Made by a program: the position numbers and the translations under genes. A stretch of DNA of 64,000 nucleotides from Mycolicibacterium sp. TY81. Its GTDB lineage: Bacteria > Actinomycetota > Actinomycetes > Mycobacteriales > Mycobacteriaceae. Shown piece by piece: positions 54,375 to 63,349 of the stretch. The stretch is from the NCBI RefSeq assembly GCF_018326285.1, contig NZ_AP023362.1:2294001-2358000 (forward strand), written 5' to 3'. The notes beneath the pieces are model-generated. The model saw only the letters and a list, made by a program, of their open reading frames with translations. It was not told the origin of the DNA and made no database searches. Position 1 is the first letter of the stretch, and each line of letters starts with the position of its first letter.

Positions 54375-55361
54375 TCAGTGGTTCAGCTTACGAAGGCCGG
54401 CGACGGTGTCGGCCAAGGTGATGCGCGGATCGCGATAGGTGACACCGAGTTCGCGCTCGCTCGGGGTGTCGTCCGAGTCGGGCATCTGGGTGTAGTACTG
54501 CATCGCGGCTTCGGTGAACGGCGTCTGGAACGGCAGCAATGGTCCCAGCCGATCAAGTACCTGGCCGGCCAGCCGCAGCACCGTGTCGGGAACCGGAACG
54601 GAGAACATGGTCTTGTCGCCGACTTCGCTCAACAACCGAGCCAGCTCGTCCACCGGAATGCGATGGCCGCCGGCCATGTAGCGGCGGGGTCCCTTGCCCG
54701 GCTCCAGCAACGCCGCGTGGAGCTCGGCCAGATCCCGACCGTCGACCACCGTCCAGGCCGCGCTGCGGCCGGGAATCGCGCCGAGTTGAAGTGCCTGCGC
54801 CACGCCTTCGCCGGCCTCGCCGAACTGGTTGCCGACCGGCGGGCCCATGACCATGCCGGGGTAGGTGATGTTCACCGGCGCCCCGGCGTCCTGCATGCCG
54901 CGGGCGTAGATCTCGACCTGGGCTTTGGACCGTCCGTAGCCGTCGGTGCCGCCGAACACCGGAAGGTCGGCCTCGAGCTTGTCCACGTCGGGATTGAACA
55001 GCGCGGTGATGCTCGAGACGTGAATGATCGGATCAAGGCCCAGTTCCACGGCGCCGCCCAGTACGTTGCGCGCACCGTCCATGTTGGTGCTCAGCATCTG
55101 CGCCGCCTGGTTCGGATCGGTGGCGACCAGCGCCGCGGCGTGCAGCACGGCGTCGCACCCGTCCAGCGCGCGCAGCACCGAGTCGCGATCGGTGATGTCG
55201 CCGACCACGTGGTCAGAGACGTCGACGCCCAATTGGGCCACGCTGGTCTGCAACCGAGCCGCGTTGCGCACCAGGAACCGGACCGAATGCCCCTTGTCCG
55301 CAATGGCTTTCGCACTCCAACCACCGACGAACCCGGTCCCGCCCGTGACCAGCACCCGCAT
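54375..55361 (-). CDS. Extended SDR NAD(P)-dependent epimerase/dehydratase
   Basis: A 328-residue Rossmann protein. Cofactor motif: VLVTGGTGFVGGWSAKAIADKGH (GGTGFVG at 7-13). Active-site residues are Ser in HVSSITALFN and YxxxK in DGYGRSKAQVEIYAR. It resembles dihydroflavonol-4-reductase-like and cholesterol-type hydroxysteroid dehydrogenases of mycobacteria, without a decisive feature for either. The VOC gene begins 6 bp after its stop. Confidence 0.88.
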   Translation of the reverse strand: MRVLVTGGTGFVGGWSAKAIADKGHSVRFLVRNAARLQTSVAQLGVDVSDHVVGDITDRDSVLRALDGCDAVLHAAALVATDPNQAAQMLSTNMDGARNVLGGAVELGLDPIIHVSSITALFNPDVDKLEADLPVFGGTDGYGRSKAQVEIYARGMQDAGAPVNITYPGMVMGPPVGNQFGEAGEGVAQALQLGAIPGRSAAWTVVDGRDLAELHAALLEPGKGPRRYMAGGHRIPVDELARLLSEVGDKTMFSVPVPDTVLRLAGQVLDRLGPLLPFQTPFTEAAMQYYTQMPDSDDTPSERELGVTYRDPRITLADTVAGLRKLNH

Positions 55362-55568
55362 GACGCCTACCCCCTCCGAAGTGAACTGCCGCTGTCCAGA
55401 CGCTAGTACCTGGCTTCACGCCGCAGGGTGGATCCGCGTGATGTGGACATCACTCGGACAACACGCCCGATTCCAATCGCGCGACCCCCTACGCGCGCAT
55501 CTCGACGTGAGGCAACAGGCCGACAAGTGCCGCGGCGTTCGGCTATCCCTGGACACAGCGCAGTAGCG

Positions 55569-55931
55569 TCAGGACGACTTCTTGACCACGCTCGACTTGA
55601 GCTGCAGACGCCCGAAACCGGGCACGTTTGCGTCGATGTCGTGGTCGCCGACGCCGTCGGTGATGAGCGTGATGCCTCGGACCTTGGTGCCCACCTTGAT
55701 CGCACCGCCACCGCCGCCCGACACCTTGACGCTTTTCACGAGCGTGACGCTGTCGCCGTCGGCGAGCACGTTGCCCACAGCGTCCCTCACCACTCGCCCG
55801 GCATCGGCGTCGCCGGCATCACCGTCAGCCCACTCGTGGCCGCACATGGGACACGCGTACAACGCACCGGATTCGTAGGTGTACTCGCTCGTACACCCTG
55901 GGCACGGGGGCGTCGCTGCTGTCTCTGTCAT
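55569..55931 (-). CDS. YjdM/PhnA-like zinc-ribbon protein
   Basis: A 120-residue protein with an N-terminal zinc ribbon, CPGCTSEYTYESGALYACPMCGHEW (four Cys), and a C-terminal beta domain VRDAVGNVLADGDSVTLVKSVKV. This is the YjdM family (formerly PhnA), whose role is not settled despite the old phosphonate name. A stop at 55569 leaves it complete. It is preceded, 34 bp away and on the same strand, by an SDR gene. Confidence 0.88.
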   Translation of the reverse strand: MTETAATPPCPGCTSEYTYESGALYACPMCGHEWADGDAGDADAGRVVRDAVGNVLADGDSVTLVKSVKVSGGGGGAIKVGTKVRGITLITDGVGDHDIDANVPGFGRLQLKSSVVKKSS

Positions 55932-55965
55932 GCGATGATTATGGCAACACCGTCAGCACCGTCGA

Positions 55966-56706
55966 CTAACCCTGCACAGTCGGACGGATGGTGATGTCCC
56001 CGATCTCGACGTCGTGCGGCTGCTCCATGGCGAAGGCGATCGCGCGGGCGACCGCGTCCGGCGGCAGCCCGAAGTCATCCATGTTGCGACGAATCTGGTC
56101 GCGAAGGGCGGGATCGTCGATCGCGGCGTCGAGCTCGGTGCGGACGAAGCCCGGCGATATCGACGTCGTTCGTACGACGCCGTCCGTCGACTCCTGCCGC
56201 AGACCTTCCATCAGGGTTCGCACCGCATTCTTCGTGGCCGCGTAAACCGCCTGCCCCGGAACGACTTTCAGCCCTGCTGTGGACACCGTCGTGATGAAGT
56301 GCCCGGCACCCTGTCGCCGGAACACCGGTAGCGCCGCGGCGATGCCGTGGAGCACGCCGCGCAGGTTGACGTCGATCATCTGCGACCAGCCGTCGGTGTC
56401 CAGGTCGGCGACCGGACCGATCTTGCCGATCCCGGCATTACTCACCAGCACATCCAGCCGACCGAACGCGTCCACCGCGGCGGCCACCAGTGCGTCGACG
56501 TCGGCCCGGTGTGTCACATCGGTCGGGCACGTGACGACCTGCCCGCCGGCGGCGCGGATCGCACCGCCCAACTCGTCGAGCCGGGCACCCCGGCGGGCGC
56601 CGAGAACCACCACCGCGCCCCGTTCGGCGAGCAGCCGGGCTGTTGCTTCGCCAATGCCACTGCTGGCGCCCGTGATGGCGACGACTTTGCCTGCGATACC
56701 GGTCAT
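55966..56706 (-). CDS. Short-chain dehydrogenase/reductase
   Basis: A 246-residue classical SDR. The cofactor motif is VVAITGASSGIGEATARLLAERG. NAG appears in VLVSNAGIGKIG, and the catalytic triad Ser (TTVSTAGLKV), Tyr and Lys in YAATKNAVRTLMEGLRQE. Substrate is unknown. The length is normal. The flavin reductase gene ends 1 bp before its start (56708 versus 56706), so the two are likely one transcript. Confidence 0.9.
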   Translation of the reverse strand: MTGIAGKVVAITGASSGIGEATARLLAERGAVVVLGARRGARLDELGGAIRAAGGQVVTCPTDVTHRADVDALVAAAVDAFGRLDVLVSNAGIGKIGPVADLDTDGWSQMIDVNLRGVLHGIAAALPVFRRQGAGHFITTVSTAGLKVVPGQAVYAATKNAVRTLMEGLRQESTDGVVRTTSISPGFVRTELDAAIDDPALRDQIRRNMDDFGLPPDAVARAIAFAMEQPHDVEIGDITIRPTVQG

Positions 56707-56707
56707 C

Positions 56708-57208
56708 TCAGCCCTGTCTACGCGCCGTGCCCGGGCTGAGATCCTTCACATCGTCGAAGAACACCGGCTTGCCCCCGGTGCCGGAATCACCGCCCGCGAC
56801 AGGTGCCAGCAGATGGCCCACGTGGTCGCCCATGTCGAATCTCGCTATGATCTCGCCGACGAACCAGGCCAGCGCGGAATCGAGGACCGCAGAGCCTTCC
56901 GGCCCGACATGCCAGGCGCAGCGCTCGAATTTGTCGACGGCATCGCCGGTCTCACCGCCGAACAGCTCGGCCAGCTTCAACTCGTCGCGCGGCAGCAGGT
57001 GCACCGCAAGGTGAGTGGCCGTCCGCGCGATCGAGGTCGTGTGATTCGCCGTGGACAGCCCGACGAGGAACCTCGGCGGGTCGATGCTGGCCTGCGTGGC
57101 GAAGCCCACCAGGCATCCGGCGGTCTGACCGTCGGCCTGCACCGTGACCACGAACATCGGGTAGTCGAGCAGGTCGACGAAATCATCAAATGCGGTCTCT
57201 GGTTTCAT
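56708..57208 (-). CDS. Flavin reductase-like (FMN-binding split barrel) protein
   Basis: A 166-residue protein of the flavin reductase family: PMFVVTVQADGQTAGCLVGFATQASIDPPRFLVGLSTANHTTSIAR, then HLAVHLLPRDELKLAELFGGETGDAVDKFER and VGEIIARFDMGDHVGHLLAPV. It binds FMN and may supply reduced flavin to a monooxygenase. The start is ATG 57208, in the GTG-ATG context; a longer frame to 57256 is possible. It is transcribed with the SDR downstream, 1 bp apart. Confidence 0.85.
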   Translation of the reverse strand: MKPETAFDDFVDLLDYPMFVVTVQADGQTAGCLVGFATQASIDPPRFLVGLSTANHTTSIARTATHLAVHLLPRDELKLAELFGGETGDAVDKFERCAWHVGPEGSAVLDSALAWFVGEIIARFDMGDHVGHLLAPVAGGDSGTGGKPVFFDDVKDLSPGTARRQG

Positions 57209-57320
57209 CACCGGTCCTGGCCTCGGGTTTTGGGATACCGGAGTTGGGGTAGCCACTGCTCATTCTTGCAAACCGTCAACGGGTGCCGTCGATGGTCGAT
57301 ACCGGAGATGGGAGTCCTGC

Positions 57321-58502
57321 GTGAAGGCAGTTACCTGGCATGGCCGACGAGACGTCCGAGTCGACACCGTGCCCGACCCGGAGATCGAAGCGCCCACCGA
57401 CGCCATCATCGAAGTCACCTCGACCAACATCTGCGGATCGGATCTGCACCTGTACGAGGTGCTCGGGGCGTTCATGCACGAGGGTGACATTCTCGGGCAC
57501 GAACCCATGGGCATCGTTCGCGAGGTCGGCAGCGACGTCGACGGGTTGGCGGTCGGTGACCGGGTCGTCGTGCCGTTCCAGATTTCCTGCGGGCACTGCT
57601 ACATGTGCGGCCGGCAGCTCTACACCCAGTGCGAGACCACGCAGGTTCGCGACCACGGCAAAGGTGCCGCGCTGTTCGGCTATTCGGAACTGTACGGGCA
57701 GATACCGGGCGGCCAAGCCGAATACCTCCGAGTGCCGCAGGCCCAGTTCACCCACATCAAAGTGCCTGAGGGACCGCCGGATTCGCGATTCGTCTACCTG
57801 TCGGACGTGCTGCCCACGGCGTGGCAGGCTGTCGCCTACGCCGACATTCCCGACGGCGGGAGCGTCACGGTGCTCGGGCTGGGGCCGATCGGCGACATGT
57901 GTGCGCGCATCGCCGAGCATCTCGGCTATCGGGTGATCGCCGTCGACCGGGTTCCCGAACGGTTGGCGCGGGCATCGGTGCGCGGTATCCACACCGTCGA
58001 CCTCGACACCGTCGACGGCAGCATCGGCGACACCATCCGGGCGCTGACCGACGGCCGCGGCACCGACTCGGTGATCGATGCGGTGGGCATGGAGGCCCAC
58101 GGATCGCCTGTGGCCCAGGCACTTCAGCGCATGACGGCGACGCTGCCCGACATGGTGGCCAAGCCGATGATGCAGAACTTCGGGGTCGATCGACTTCATG
58201 CGCTCTACTCGGCCATCGACATCGTCCGCCGCGGCGGGACCATCTCGTTGATCGGCGTGTACGGCGGCATGTCGGACCCGCTGCCGATGATGACGCTGTT
58301 CGACAAGCAGATCCAGCTACGCATGGGCCAGGCCAACGTCAAGAGATGGGTCGACGACATCCTGCCGCTGCTCGGCGACGACGATCCGCTGGGCGTCGAC
58401 ACCTTCGCCAGTCACGTTCTGCCCCTTGATGATGCACCACATGCCTACGACATCTTCCAGAAGAAAACGGACGGTGCCGTGAAGGTGATGCTCAAGCCGT
58501 GA
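57321..58502 (+). CDS. Zinc-dependent alcohol dehydrogenase (FdhA-like)
   Basis: A 393-residue MDR-type dehydrogenase. The catalytic zinc Cys and the structural zinc cluster are visible (TSTNICGSDLHLYE, LGHEPMG, then CGHCYMCGRQLYTQC). The cofactor motif is GLGPIGDMCARIAEHLG. It resembles the bacterial glutathione-independent formaldehyde dehydrogenase-like group (threonine dehydrogenase-like), with the usual insertion. It ends 12 bp before the MoxR gene, but a link to that operon is unproven. Confidence 0.88.
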   Translation: MKAVTWHGRRDVRVDTVPDPEIEAPTDAIIEVTSTNICGSDLHLYEVLGAFMHEGDILGHEPMGIVREVGSDVDGLAVGDRVVVPFQISCGHCYMCGRQLYTQCETTQVRDHGKGAALFGYSELYGQIPGGQAEYLRVPQAQFTHIKVPEGPPDSRFVYLSDVLPTAWQAVAYADIPDGGSVTVLGLGPIGDMCARIAEHLGYRVIAVDRVPERLARASVRGIHTVDLDTVDGSIGDTIRALTDGRGTDSVIDAVGMEAHGSPVAQALQRMTATLPDMVAKPMMQNFGVDRLHALYSAIDIVRRGGTISLIGVYGGMSDPLPMMTLFDKQIQLRMGQANVKRWVDDILPLLGDDDPLGVDTFASHVLPLDDAPHAYDIFQKKTDGAVKVMLKP

Positions 58503-58514
58503 GCGGAAGGACCG

Positions 58515-59516
58515 ATGACACTACCCCGAATGCAACCCGACCAGGGCGCCATCGCCGAGGCGAGAGCCATCGTCGGCGCCGTGGCGTCGGCGTTCTCCCA
58601 TCAGGTCGTGGGCCAGGAGCACCTGCGTGAGACGATGCTCGTCTCACTGCTCGGTGGCGGTCACCTGCTGATCGAGAGCGTTCCCGGTCTCGCCAAGACC
58701 ACCGCGGCGCGCGTTCTTGCCGCGTCTGTCGGTGGCAGCTTCCGCCGCATCCAGTGCACGCCGGACCTGTTGCCCAGCGACATCATCGGCACGCAGATCT
58801 TCGAGGCCGACACCAACACGTTCACCACCCAACTGGGCCCGGTGCACGCCAACATCGTGTTGCTCGACGAGGTCAACCGCTCGAGCGCCAAGACGCAGAG
58901 CGCCATGCTCGAAGCGATGGAGGAACGTCAGACCACGATCGCCGGCGTCGAATACCCGATACCCGAGCCGTTTCTCGTCATCGCCACCCAGAACCCCGTC
59001 GACCAGGAAGGCACCTATCCCCTGTCGGAGGCCCAGACCGACCGCTTCATGCTCAAAGAGCTCGTGCAATATCCGTCGATCACGGACGAGATCGAGATCA
59101 TCGACCGCATGGACGCCGGGCGGTACGACCGCGCCCGTCATCCGGCCCCCGTGGTCTCGCTCGACGACGTCCGGCGGGTGCAGGAGATCGTCCGCTCGGT
59201 CCACCTCGATCGCGCGCTCGTCGCGTACGCGAGCCGACTGGTCGACGTCACGCGCAGCCCCGCCCAACACCTACCGTCGCACCTCGCCCGACTCGTCGAA
59301 TACGGCGCGAGCCCCCGCGCAACCATCGCCTTCTGCCGCGCCGCACGCGCGCTCGCCGTCATCCACGACCGCGGACACGTTGTGCCCGAGGATATTTCGA
59401 TGCTCGCACACCGCGTGCTGCGGCATCGGCTGATCCTCGGTTTCGAGGCCGCGAGCGCGCGGATCACGCCTGACGCAGTGGTCGACGCGGTACTGCAGAC
59501 GGTCCCGGTGCCGTGA
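58515..59516 (+). CDS. MoxR-type AAA+ ATPase
   Basis: A 333-residue chaperone-like ATPase. Walker A is LLIESVPGLAKTTAARVLA (Lys61), Walker B NIVLLDEVNRSSAKTQSAMLEAMEERQ. Sensor 1 is VIATQNPVDQEGTYPLSEAQTDRFMLK and sensor 2 is near the C-terminal helical part. MoxR proteins work with VWA-domain partners to assemble or insert metal-containing complexes. It starts an operon of five: MoxR, DUF58, a small membrane protein, a large VWA-like membrane protein and a Pro-rich membrane protein. Confidence 0.93.
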   Translation: MTLPRMQPDQGAIAEARAIVGAVASAFSHQVVGQEHLRETMLVSLLGGGHLLIESVPGLAKTTAARVLAASVGGSFRRIQCTPDLLPSDIIGTQIFEADTNTFTTQLGPVHANIVLLDEVNRSSAKTQSAMLEAMEERQTTIAGVEYPIPEPFLVIATQNPVDQEGTYPLSEAQTDRFMLKELVQYPSITDEIEIIDRMDAGRYDRARHPAPVVSLDDVRRVQEIVRSVHLDRALVAYASRLVDVTRSPAQHLPSHLARLVEYGASPRATIAFCRAARALAVIHDRGHVVPEDISMLAHRVLRHRLILGFEAASARITPDAVVDAVLQTVPVP

Positions 59517-59523
59517 GGCCGCC

Positions 59524-60390
59524 ATGGGGAAACACCTCGACGCCGCGAAAATCCACATCGGCCGTGACCCGGGCAGCCTCCTGGAAGGCGGCCGCTACGC
59601 GCTGATCCACACCCGGAGCCTCGAGTTCGACGAACTACGCCCCTACGTCCCAGGCGACGACGTCCGGGACATCGATTGGAAGGCGAGTTCCCGGTCCGGC
59701 CACACCCTCATCAAGCAGTTCGTGTCCGAGAAGCACCACAAGATCGTGGTGGTCGCCGACGCCGGCCGAAACGTGTCGGCGCTCGCGCCGTCGGGAGAGC
59801 TCAAGAAGGACATCATCATGCACGTCATCGGCGCGATCGGACTCATGACGCTGCGCCGCTCCGACGAGATAGGCCTGGTGGCGGGAGACCGCCGTGGTTG
59901 TATCGACACCCGCCTGCGGCGTGGCGAGACGCATATCGAGCGCATGCTGCACCACTACCTGCAGCTCGCCGGCGAATCCCCCGCCCGCAGCGATCTGCTG
60001 GTCCAACTGCAATGGCTGGCCACGCATTACCGCCACCGGCTCCTGGTCTTCATCGTGTCCGACGAACCCGAGATCAGTGACGCGTTGCAGAACGTGCTGC
60101 GCTCACTGACCGCCCGGCACGACGTCCTGTGGGCGCTGGTGACCGACATGCCGCCGGTGGGATCCGGAACCGGCCGCAGCTACGACGCCGCCGATGGACA
60201 GTTCCTGCTACCGCCGTCCGCACTCGACCGCGCCGTCACCGAAGCCTACCGGCGATCGGAAGACGAACGGCGCCAGAAGCTTTCGGATTTCCTGACCCTG
60301 TCCGGCGTACCGCATGCGCGAATCGGCGCGAGCACCCAGATCAAACCCGCCCTGACGGCGATGACGGGGGTCTACGCACGTGCCAGATGA
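59524..60390 (+). CDS. DUF58 domain protein (MoxR partner)
   Basis: A 288-residue DUF58 protein, usually encoded next to MoxR. The family motif is FDELRPYVPGDDVRDIDWKASSRSG near 36-60. A VWA-like fold follows (IVVVADAGRNVSALAPSGELKKDIIMHVIGAIG), in which the MIDAS DxSxS is replaced by DAGRN, so metal binding is doubtful. No membrane segments are seen. The start follows the MoxR stop by 7 bp. The stop overlaps the next gene by 11 bp. Confidence 0.9.
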   Translation: MGKHLDAAKIHIGRDPGSLLEGGRYALIHTRSLEFDELRPYVPGDDVRDIDWKASSRSGHTLIKQFVSEKHHKIVVVADAGRNVSALAPSGELKKDIIMHVIGAIGLMTLRRSDEIGLVAGDRRGCIDTRLRRGETHIERMLHHYLQLAGESPARSDLLVQLQWLATHYRHRLLVFIVSDEPEISDALQNVLRSLTARHDVLWALVTDMPPVGSGTGRSYDAADGQFLLPPSALDRAVTEAYRRSEDERRQKLSDFLTLSGVPHARIGASTQIKPALTAMTGVYARAR

Positions 60391-60856
60391 CGATCTGCTG
60401 CGCCACGTAATCGGCCCCGAGCCCTATTCCGGGTGGTGGCCGTGGTTTTCGGCTGCGCTGATCGTCTGTGTAATCGCCTGGTATGCCTGGCTTTTCACGG
60501 CGATGTCAGCGTCCCGCCGGATCGGCGACGTGCGGTTGATCCGAGTCGTGCGGGACGAGATGATCAAGCTGCGCGCGATCCGGGACATTCGCGGCATCGC
60601 CAGGCGCCATCGATCGGGCGACCTCTCGGCGCCGGCTGCCGGGGCGGCGCTGAGCCGAGAAGTCCGCCGGTTCCTGCACGCCGCGACCGGGCTCCGCGTG
60701 CAGTACATGCACGTCGGCGCCATCGCAGCCGGCCCGGCCGGCGCCGCCGCACCGCTGCTGTCCGAACTCGTCGACGTGCAATTCAATCCGCGATCGGACG
60801 TCGATGTCGACGATGCCTGCGCGACCGCCGAAGGGCTGGTCAGGCGATGGAGCTGA
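60380..60856 (+). CDS. Small single-span membrane protein in MoxR operon
   Basis: A 158-residue protein with one membrane segment (WFSAALIVCVIAWYAWLFTAM, ~19-40) followed by a basic, helical domain (VRDEMIKLRAIRDIRGIARRH ... FLHAATGLRVQYMHV). This is the layout of the DUF4381-like proteins found beside MoxR/DUF58. It overlaps both neighbours (11 bp upstream, 10 bp downstream), so it is translationally coupled. Function is unknown. Confidence 0.8.
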   Translation: MPDDDLLRHVIGPEPYSGWWPWFSAALIVCVIAWYAWLFTAMSASRRIGDVRLIRVVRDEMIKLRAIRDIRGIARRHRSGDLSAPAAGAALSREVRRFLHAATGLRVQYMHVGAIAAGPAGAAAPLLSELVDVQFNPRSDVDVDDACATAEGLVRRWS

Positions 60857-62610
60857 CCTGGCGGATTGCGGCGATCATCGGGTGCGTCGCGCTGGCGGCG
60901 TGCGTGGCGGTGGCCGTGCTCTGGCCACACCGCCAGCGTCCCGGCGATCTCAGACCGCTCGCCAACACCGGCCGCCTGACACGGCTGCCCGAATACCGCC
61001 GGGCACAACGCCGGAACACGATCTCGGTGTGGTCCGCCGTCGTGCTCCTCGTGGTGGGTTTCGGTGCCGCCGTCGTGGCCACGGCACGACCCACGGGACT
61101 GCCCACGCTCGATCGCCGGTCCGAAGCCGCTGCGCCGCAGGACATCATGATCTGCGTCGGCGCCCCGGTCTCCGATTCCCCCGTCAACGCGACGCTGCAG
61201 TTCTTCGCCGATGCGGCCCGGGAGTACCGCACCGAGCGGATCGGGCTGACGTCTGCCAATCGCCGTGTCGTCCCGTTGACCCGGGACTACCAGTACGTGG
61301 CCGCGGAGCTCACCGCCTATGGTCGGCAGATCAAGCGCAGCGACGCCAGACCGTTCGTCGCGCCCGTCCGCTACACCGGCTACACCCCGAACATCGAAGA
61401 CCTCCTCGCGCTGTGCATGACCGGGTTCCCGCCGGCCGCCAAGGGCACGGCGACGCGCAGGTCACTCATCTACGTCGGGCCAGACGCTTCGAGCGGAGAG
61501 GCCGGCCGGCTGTTCGACGGCACCGCGCTTCGAGACCTGGCTGCCACCAGCAAGATCCAGGTGAACGCACTCATCGTCGGCGCCGATGGGGGCACCGTTT
61601 CCGGCCTCGTGCACGACACCGGCGGCAGGTCGCACCCTGCCACTGATATCGGTGCGTCGTTGCGCGACATCACCCGCCATCCGCCCCCGGCCGATCGGAC
61701 GAACGTCGCCGCCACACCGACAGAGACTCCGGACATCGCACTCGTGGTCGCCCTGCTCGCCGCCTGCGGTGCCGCATGGTGGCGACGGCGAAGCACCGAA
61801 CACGCCGGCTGGCGGACGTGGCGCTGGGCCGGATTCGGCCTGACCGTGGTGCTGTTGATCGCCGCCGGCACGCGCCCGGCGATCGGGGCGACACCCCCGC
61901 CGCCCCAGACCGCAGGCGCGCTCGAGCCGAGTGTCTTCCTGGTCGTCGACCGCTCGGCGGACATGGCGGCACCGGGACCCGACGGCCGCTCACGCGCGGC
62001 CGAGGCGAGTGCCGACATCGCGCAACTGATCGACCGCTATCCGACCGCGCGGTTCGCCGTCGTCGGATTCGCGTCCGGCCCAGCAGTGGAATGGCCGCTC
62101 TCGGCCGACGCGTGGAGTCTGAAGCCGGTCGCGACGGCTCCCGTCACCTACCCCACATCGGAACCGGCACATACCGACGCCGGCGCGGCAAGTACGGTGC
62201 TGCGCTACCAGCTGCTCAGCGCAGCCCAGCAATACCCGGACGCCAAGAACCTCGTGTATTACCTCGGCGCGGGGACACCGGAATCCGCCACTCCGCAAAG
62301 GGAATTCGATCTACCGGAAGGTGTGGTCGCCGGCGGGGCCGTGATCGGTTACGGCGACGACGCGGTCCCCTCGCTACGGGCCGTTGCCGAGCAGATCGGG
62401 GTGCCGTATGTGCCGCGGCCCGCGGCCGGGCTGCCGCCCGAGGCGCTCACCGACGTCGCCCGCCCCGTCCAATCGCCCATCGGCTCGGGTCACAGTGGAA
62501 CGGAACTCTACTGGGCGCTCTCAGGGCTCGCCGCCATGCTGCTTCTCATCGAACTGTTCCTGACGTTGCGGGAAGCGGCCCGCACCCGACTGGACCGGGT
62601 ACGACTGTGA
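60847..62610 (+). CDS. Large VWA-like membrane protein with two degenerate VWA regions
   Basis: A 587-residue protein that fuses two VWA-like parts, each with membrane segments. The first half has segments near 8-25 and 60-80, then APQDIMICVGAPVSDSPVN in the place of the MIDAS. The middle has segments near 300-320 and 330-350, followed by SVFLVVDRSADMAAPGPDG, where the DxSxS motif is DRSAD. A last segment is near 555-575. Usual MoxR operons have one or two separate BatA/BatB proteins; here a single chain appears to carry both. The start ATG 60847 overlaps the previous gene by 10 bp; the stop overlaps the next (GTGA). Confidence 0.8.
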   Translation: MELTWRIAAIIGCVALAACVAVAVLWPHRQRPGDLRPLANTGRLTRLPEYRRAQRRNTISVWSAVVLLVVGFGAAVVATARPTGLPTLDRRSEAAAPQDIMICVGAPVSDSPVNATLQFFADAAREYRTERIGLTSANRRVVPLTRDYQYVAAELTAYGRQIKRSDARPFVAPVRYTGYTPNIEDLLALCMTGFPPAAKGTATRRSLIYVGPDASSGEAGRLFDGTALRDLAATSKIQVNALIVGADGGTVSGLVHDTGGRSHPATDIGASLRDITRHPPPADRTNVAATPTETPDIALVVALLAACGAAWWRRRSTEHAGWRTWRWAGFGLTVVLLIAAGTRPAIGATPPPPQTAGALEPSVFLVVDRSADMAAPGPDGRSRAAEASADIAQLIDRYPTARFAVVGFASGPAVEWPLSADAWSLKPVATAPVTYPTSEPAHTDAGAASTVLRYQLLSAAQQYPDAKNLVYYLGAGTPESATPQREFDLPEGVVAGGAVIGYGDDAVPSLRAVAEQIGVPYVPRPAAGLPPEALTDVARPVQSPIGSGHSGTELYWALSGLAAMLLLIELFLTLREAARTRLDRVRL

Positions 62611-63305
62611 ACACCGACCGACGAAAGCTGCGTCGCCGACTGCTCCTGGGCTCGGCGCCCGTCGTCGCCGCGGTGCTGATCCTCGCCGCGAAGCTGGCAA
62701 CTGTCGCTGTCGTCGGCGACTCGGCGGTCACCGACTATGCGAACCGGGACACCGCCGCGCTGTCCGACGACGTCGCAATCCTGCGCCAGTTCAACGTGAT
62801 CGAACCGGGCCGGACGTCGTACGCCGGCGGAAGCCTCGCGGTACTGCAGCACCGGCTCGGCGATGCCGACCGCGAATTCGGCCGCGCCCTGGCGCAGACC
62901 CCGGCCGACCGGTCGTGCCCGGTCCGGGTCAACCTCGAGCTGATCCGCGAAACCCTCGGCGATCAAGCTGCCGCAGCGGGCGACCGCGACGCGGCCGTCC
63001 GGCAGTACACCGCCGCCAGGGATGTGGTCACGCACGCGCCCGCCGACTGTTTCGCGGGCAACGCCGACCCCGATGCGCAGCGGCGCCGGATCCGCGCAGA
63101 GGCCCTGCCCCGGCTGGACGCCAAGCTCGCCGAGGCCGGCCCGCCGCCGGCCGCGCCGCCCCCACCCCCTCCGGCAGCACCGCCCCCGGCGCCGCCGCCC
63201 GCGGCCGGGGATGCCACGTCGACCCTTCCGCCACCGCTGCCCCCGCCGGACGGCGCCGACCCGATGCAAGGGCTGCAACAGATCCTGCGCGACGCGGCAC
63301 GGTGA
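62607..63305 (+). CDS. Membrane-anchored Pro-rich protein, last gene of MoxR operon
   Basis: A 232-residue protein with one N-terminal membrane segment (LLLGSAPVVAAVLILAAKLATVAVVG, ~12-37), then a helical domain that resembles TPR-type repeats (AVLQHRLGDADREFGRALAQ ... GDQAAAAGDRDAAVRQYTAARD). The tail is very Pro-rich (PPPAAPPPPPPAAPPPAPPP), ending PMQGLQQILRDAAR. A BatE-like role is possible. The GTG start overlaps the preceding stop (GTGA). The tail may bind an SH3-like or wall target. Confidence 0.78.
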   Translation: MNTDRRKLRRRLLLGSAPVVAAVLILAAKLATVAVVGDSAVTDYANRDTAALSDDVAILRQFNVIEPGRTSYAGGSLAVLQHRLGDADREFGRALAQTPADRSCPVRVNLELIRETLGDQAAAAGDRDAAVRQYTAARDVVTHAPADCFAGNADPDAQRRRIRAEALPRLDAKLAEAGPPPAAPPPPPPAAPPPAPPPAAGDATSTLPPPLPPPDGADPMQGLQQILRDAAR

Positions 63306-63349
63306 CTTCGGCAGGTGTGCCCGCGGTGACGTCTGGGTATGTACCATCG

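Noticed and set aside
54099..55406. 435-residue plus-strand frame
   Set aside because: Antisense to the VOC and SDR genes, which have clear motifs.
60433..60846. Upstream extension of the VWA-like protein
   Set aside because: Overlaps the small membrane-protein gene in another frame; the internal ATG at 60847 fits the operon overlaps.
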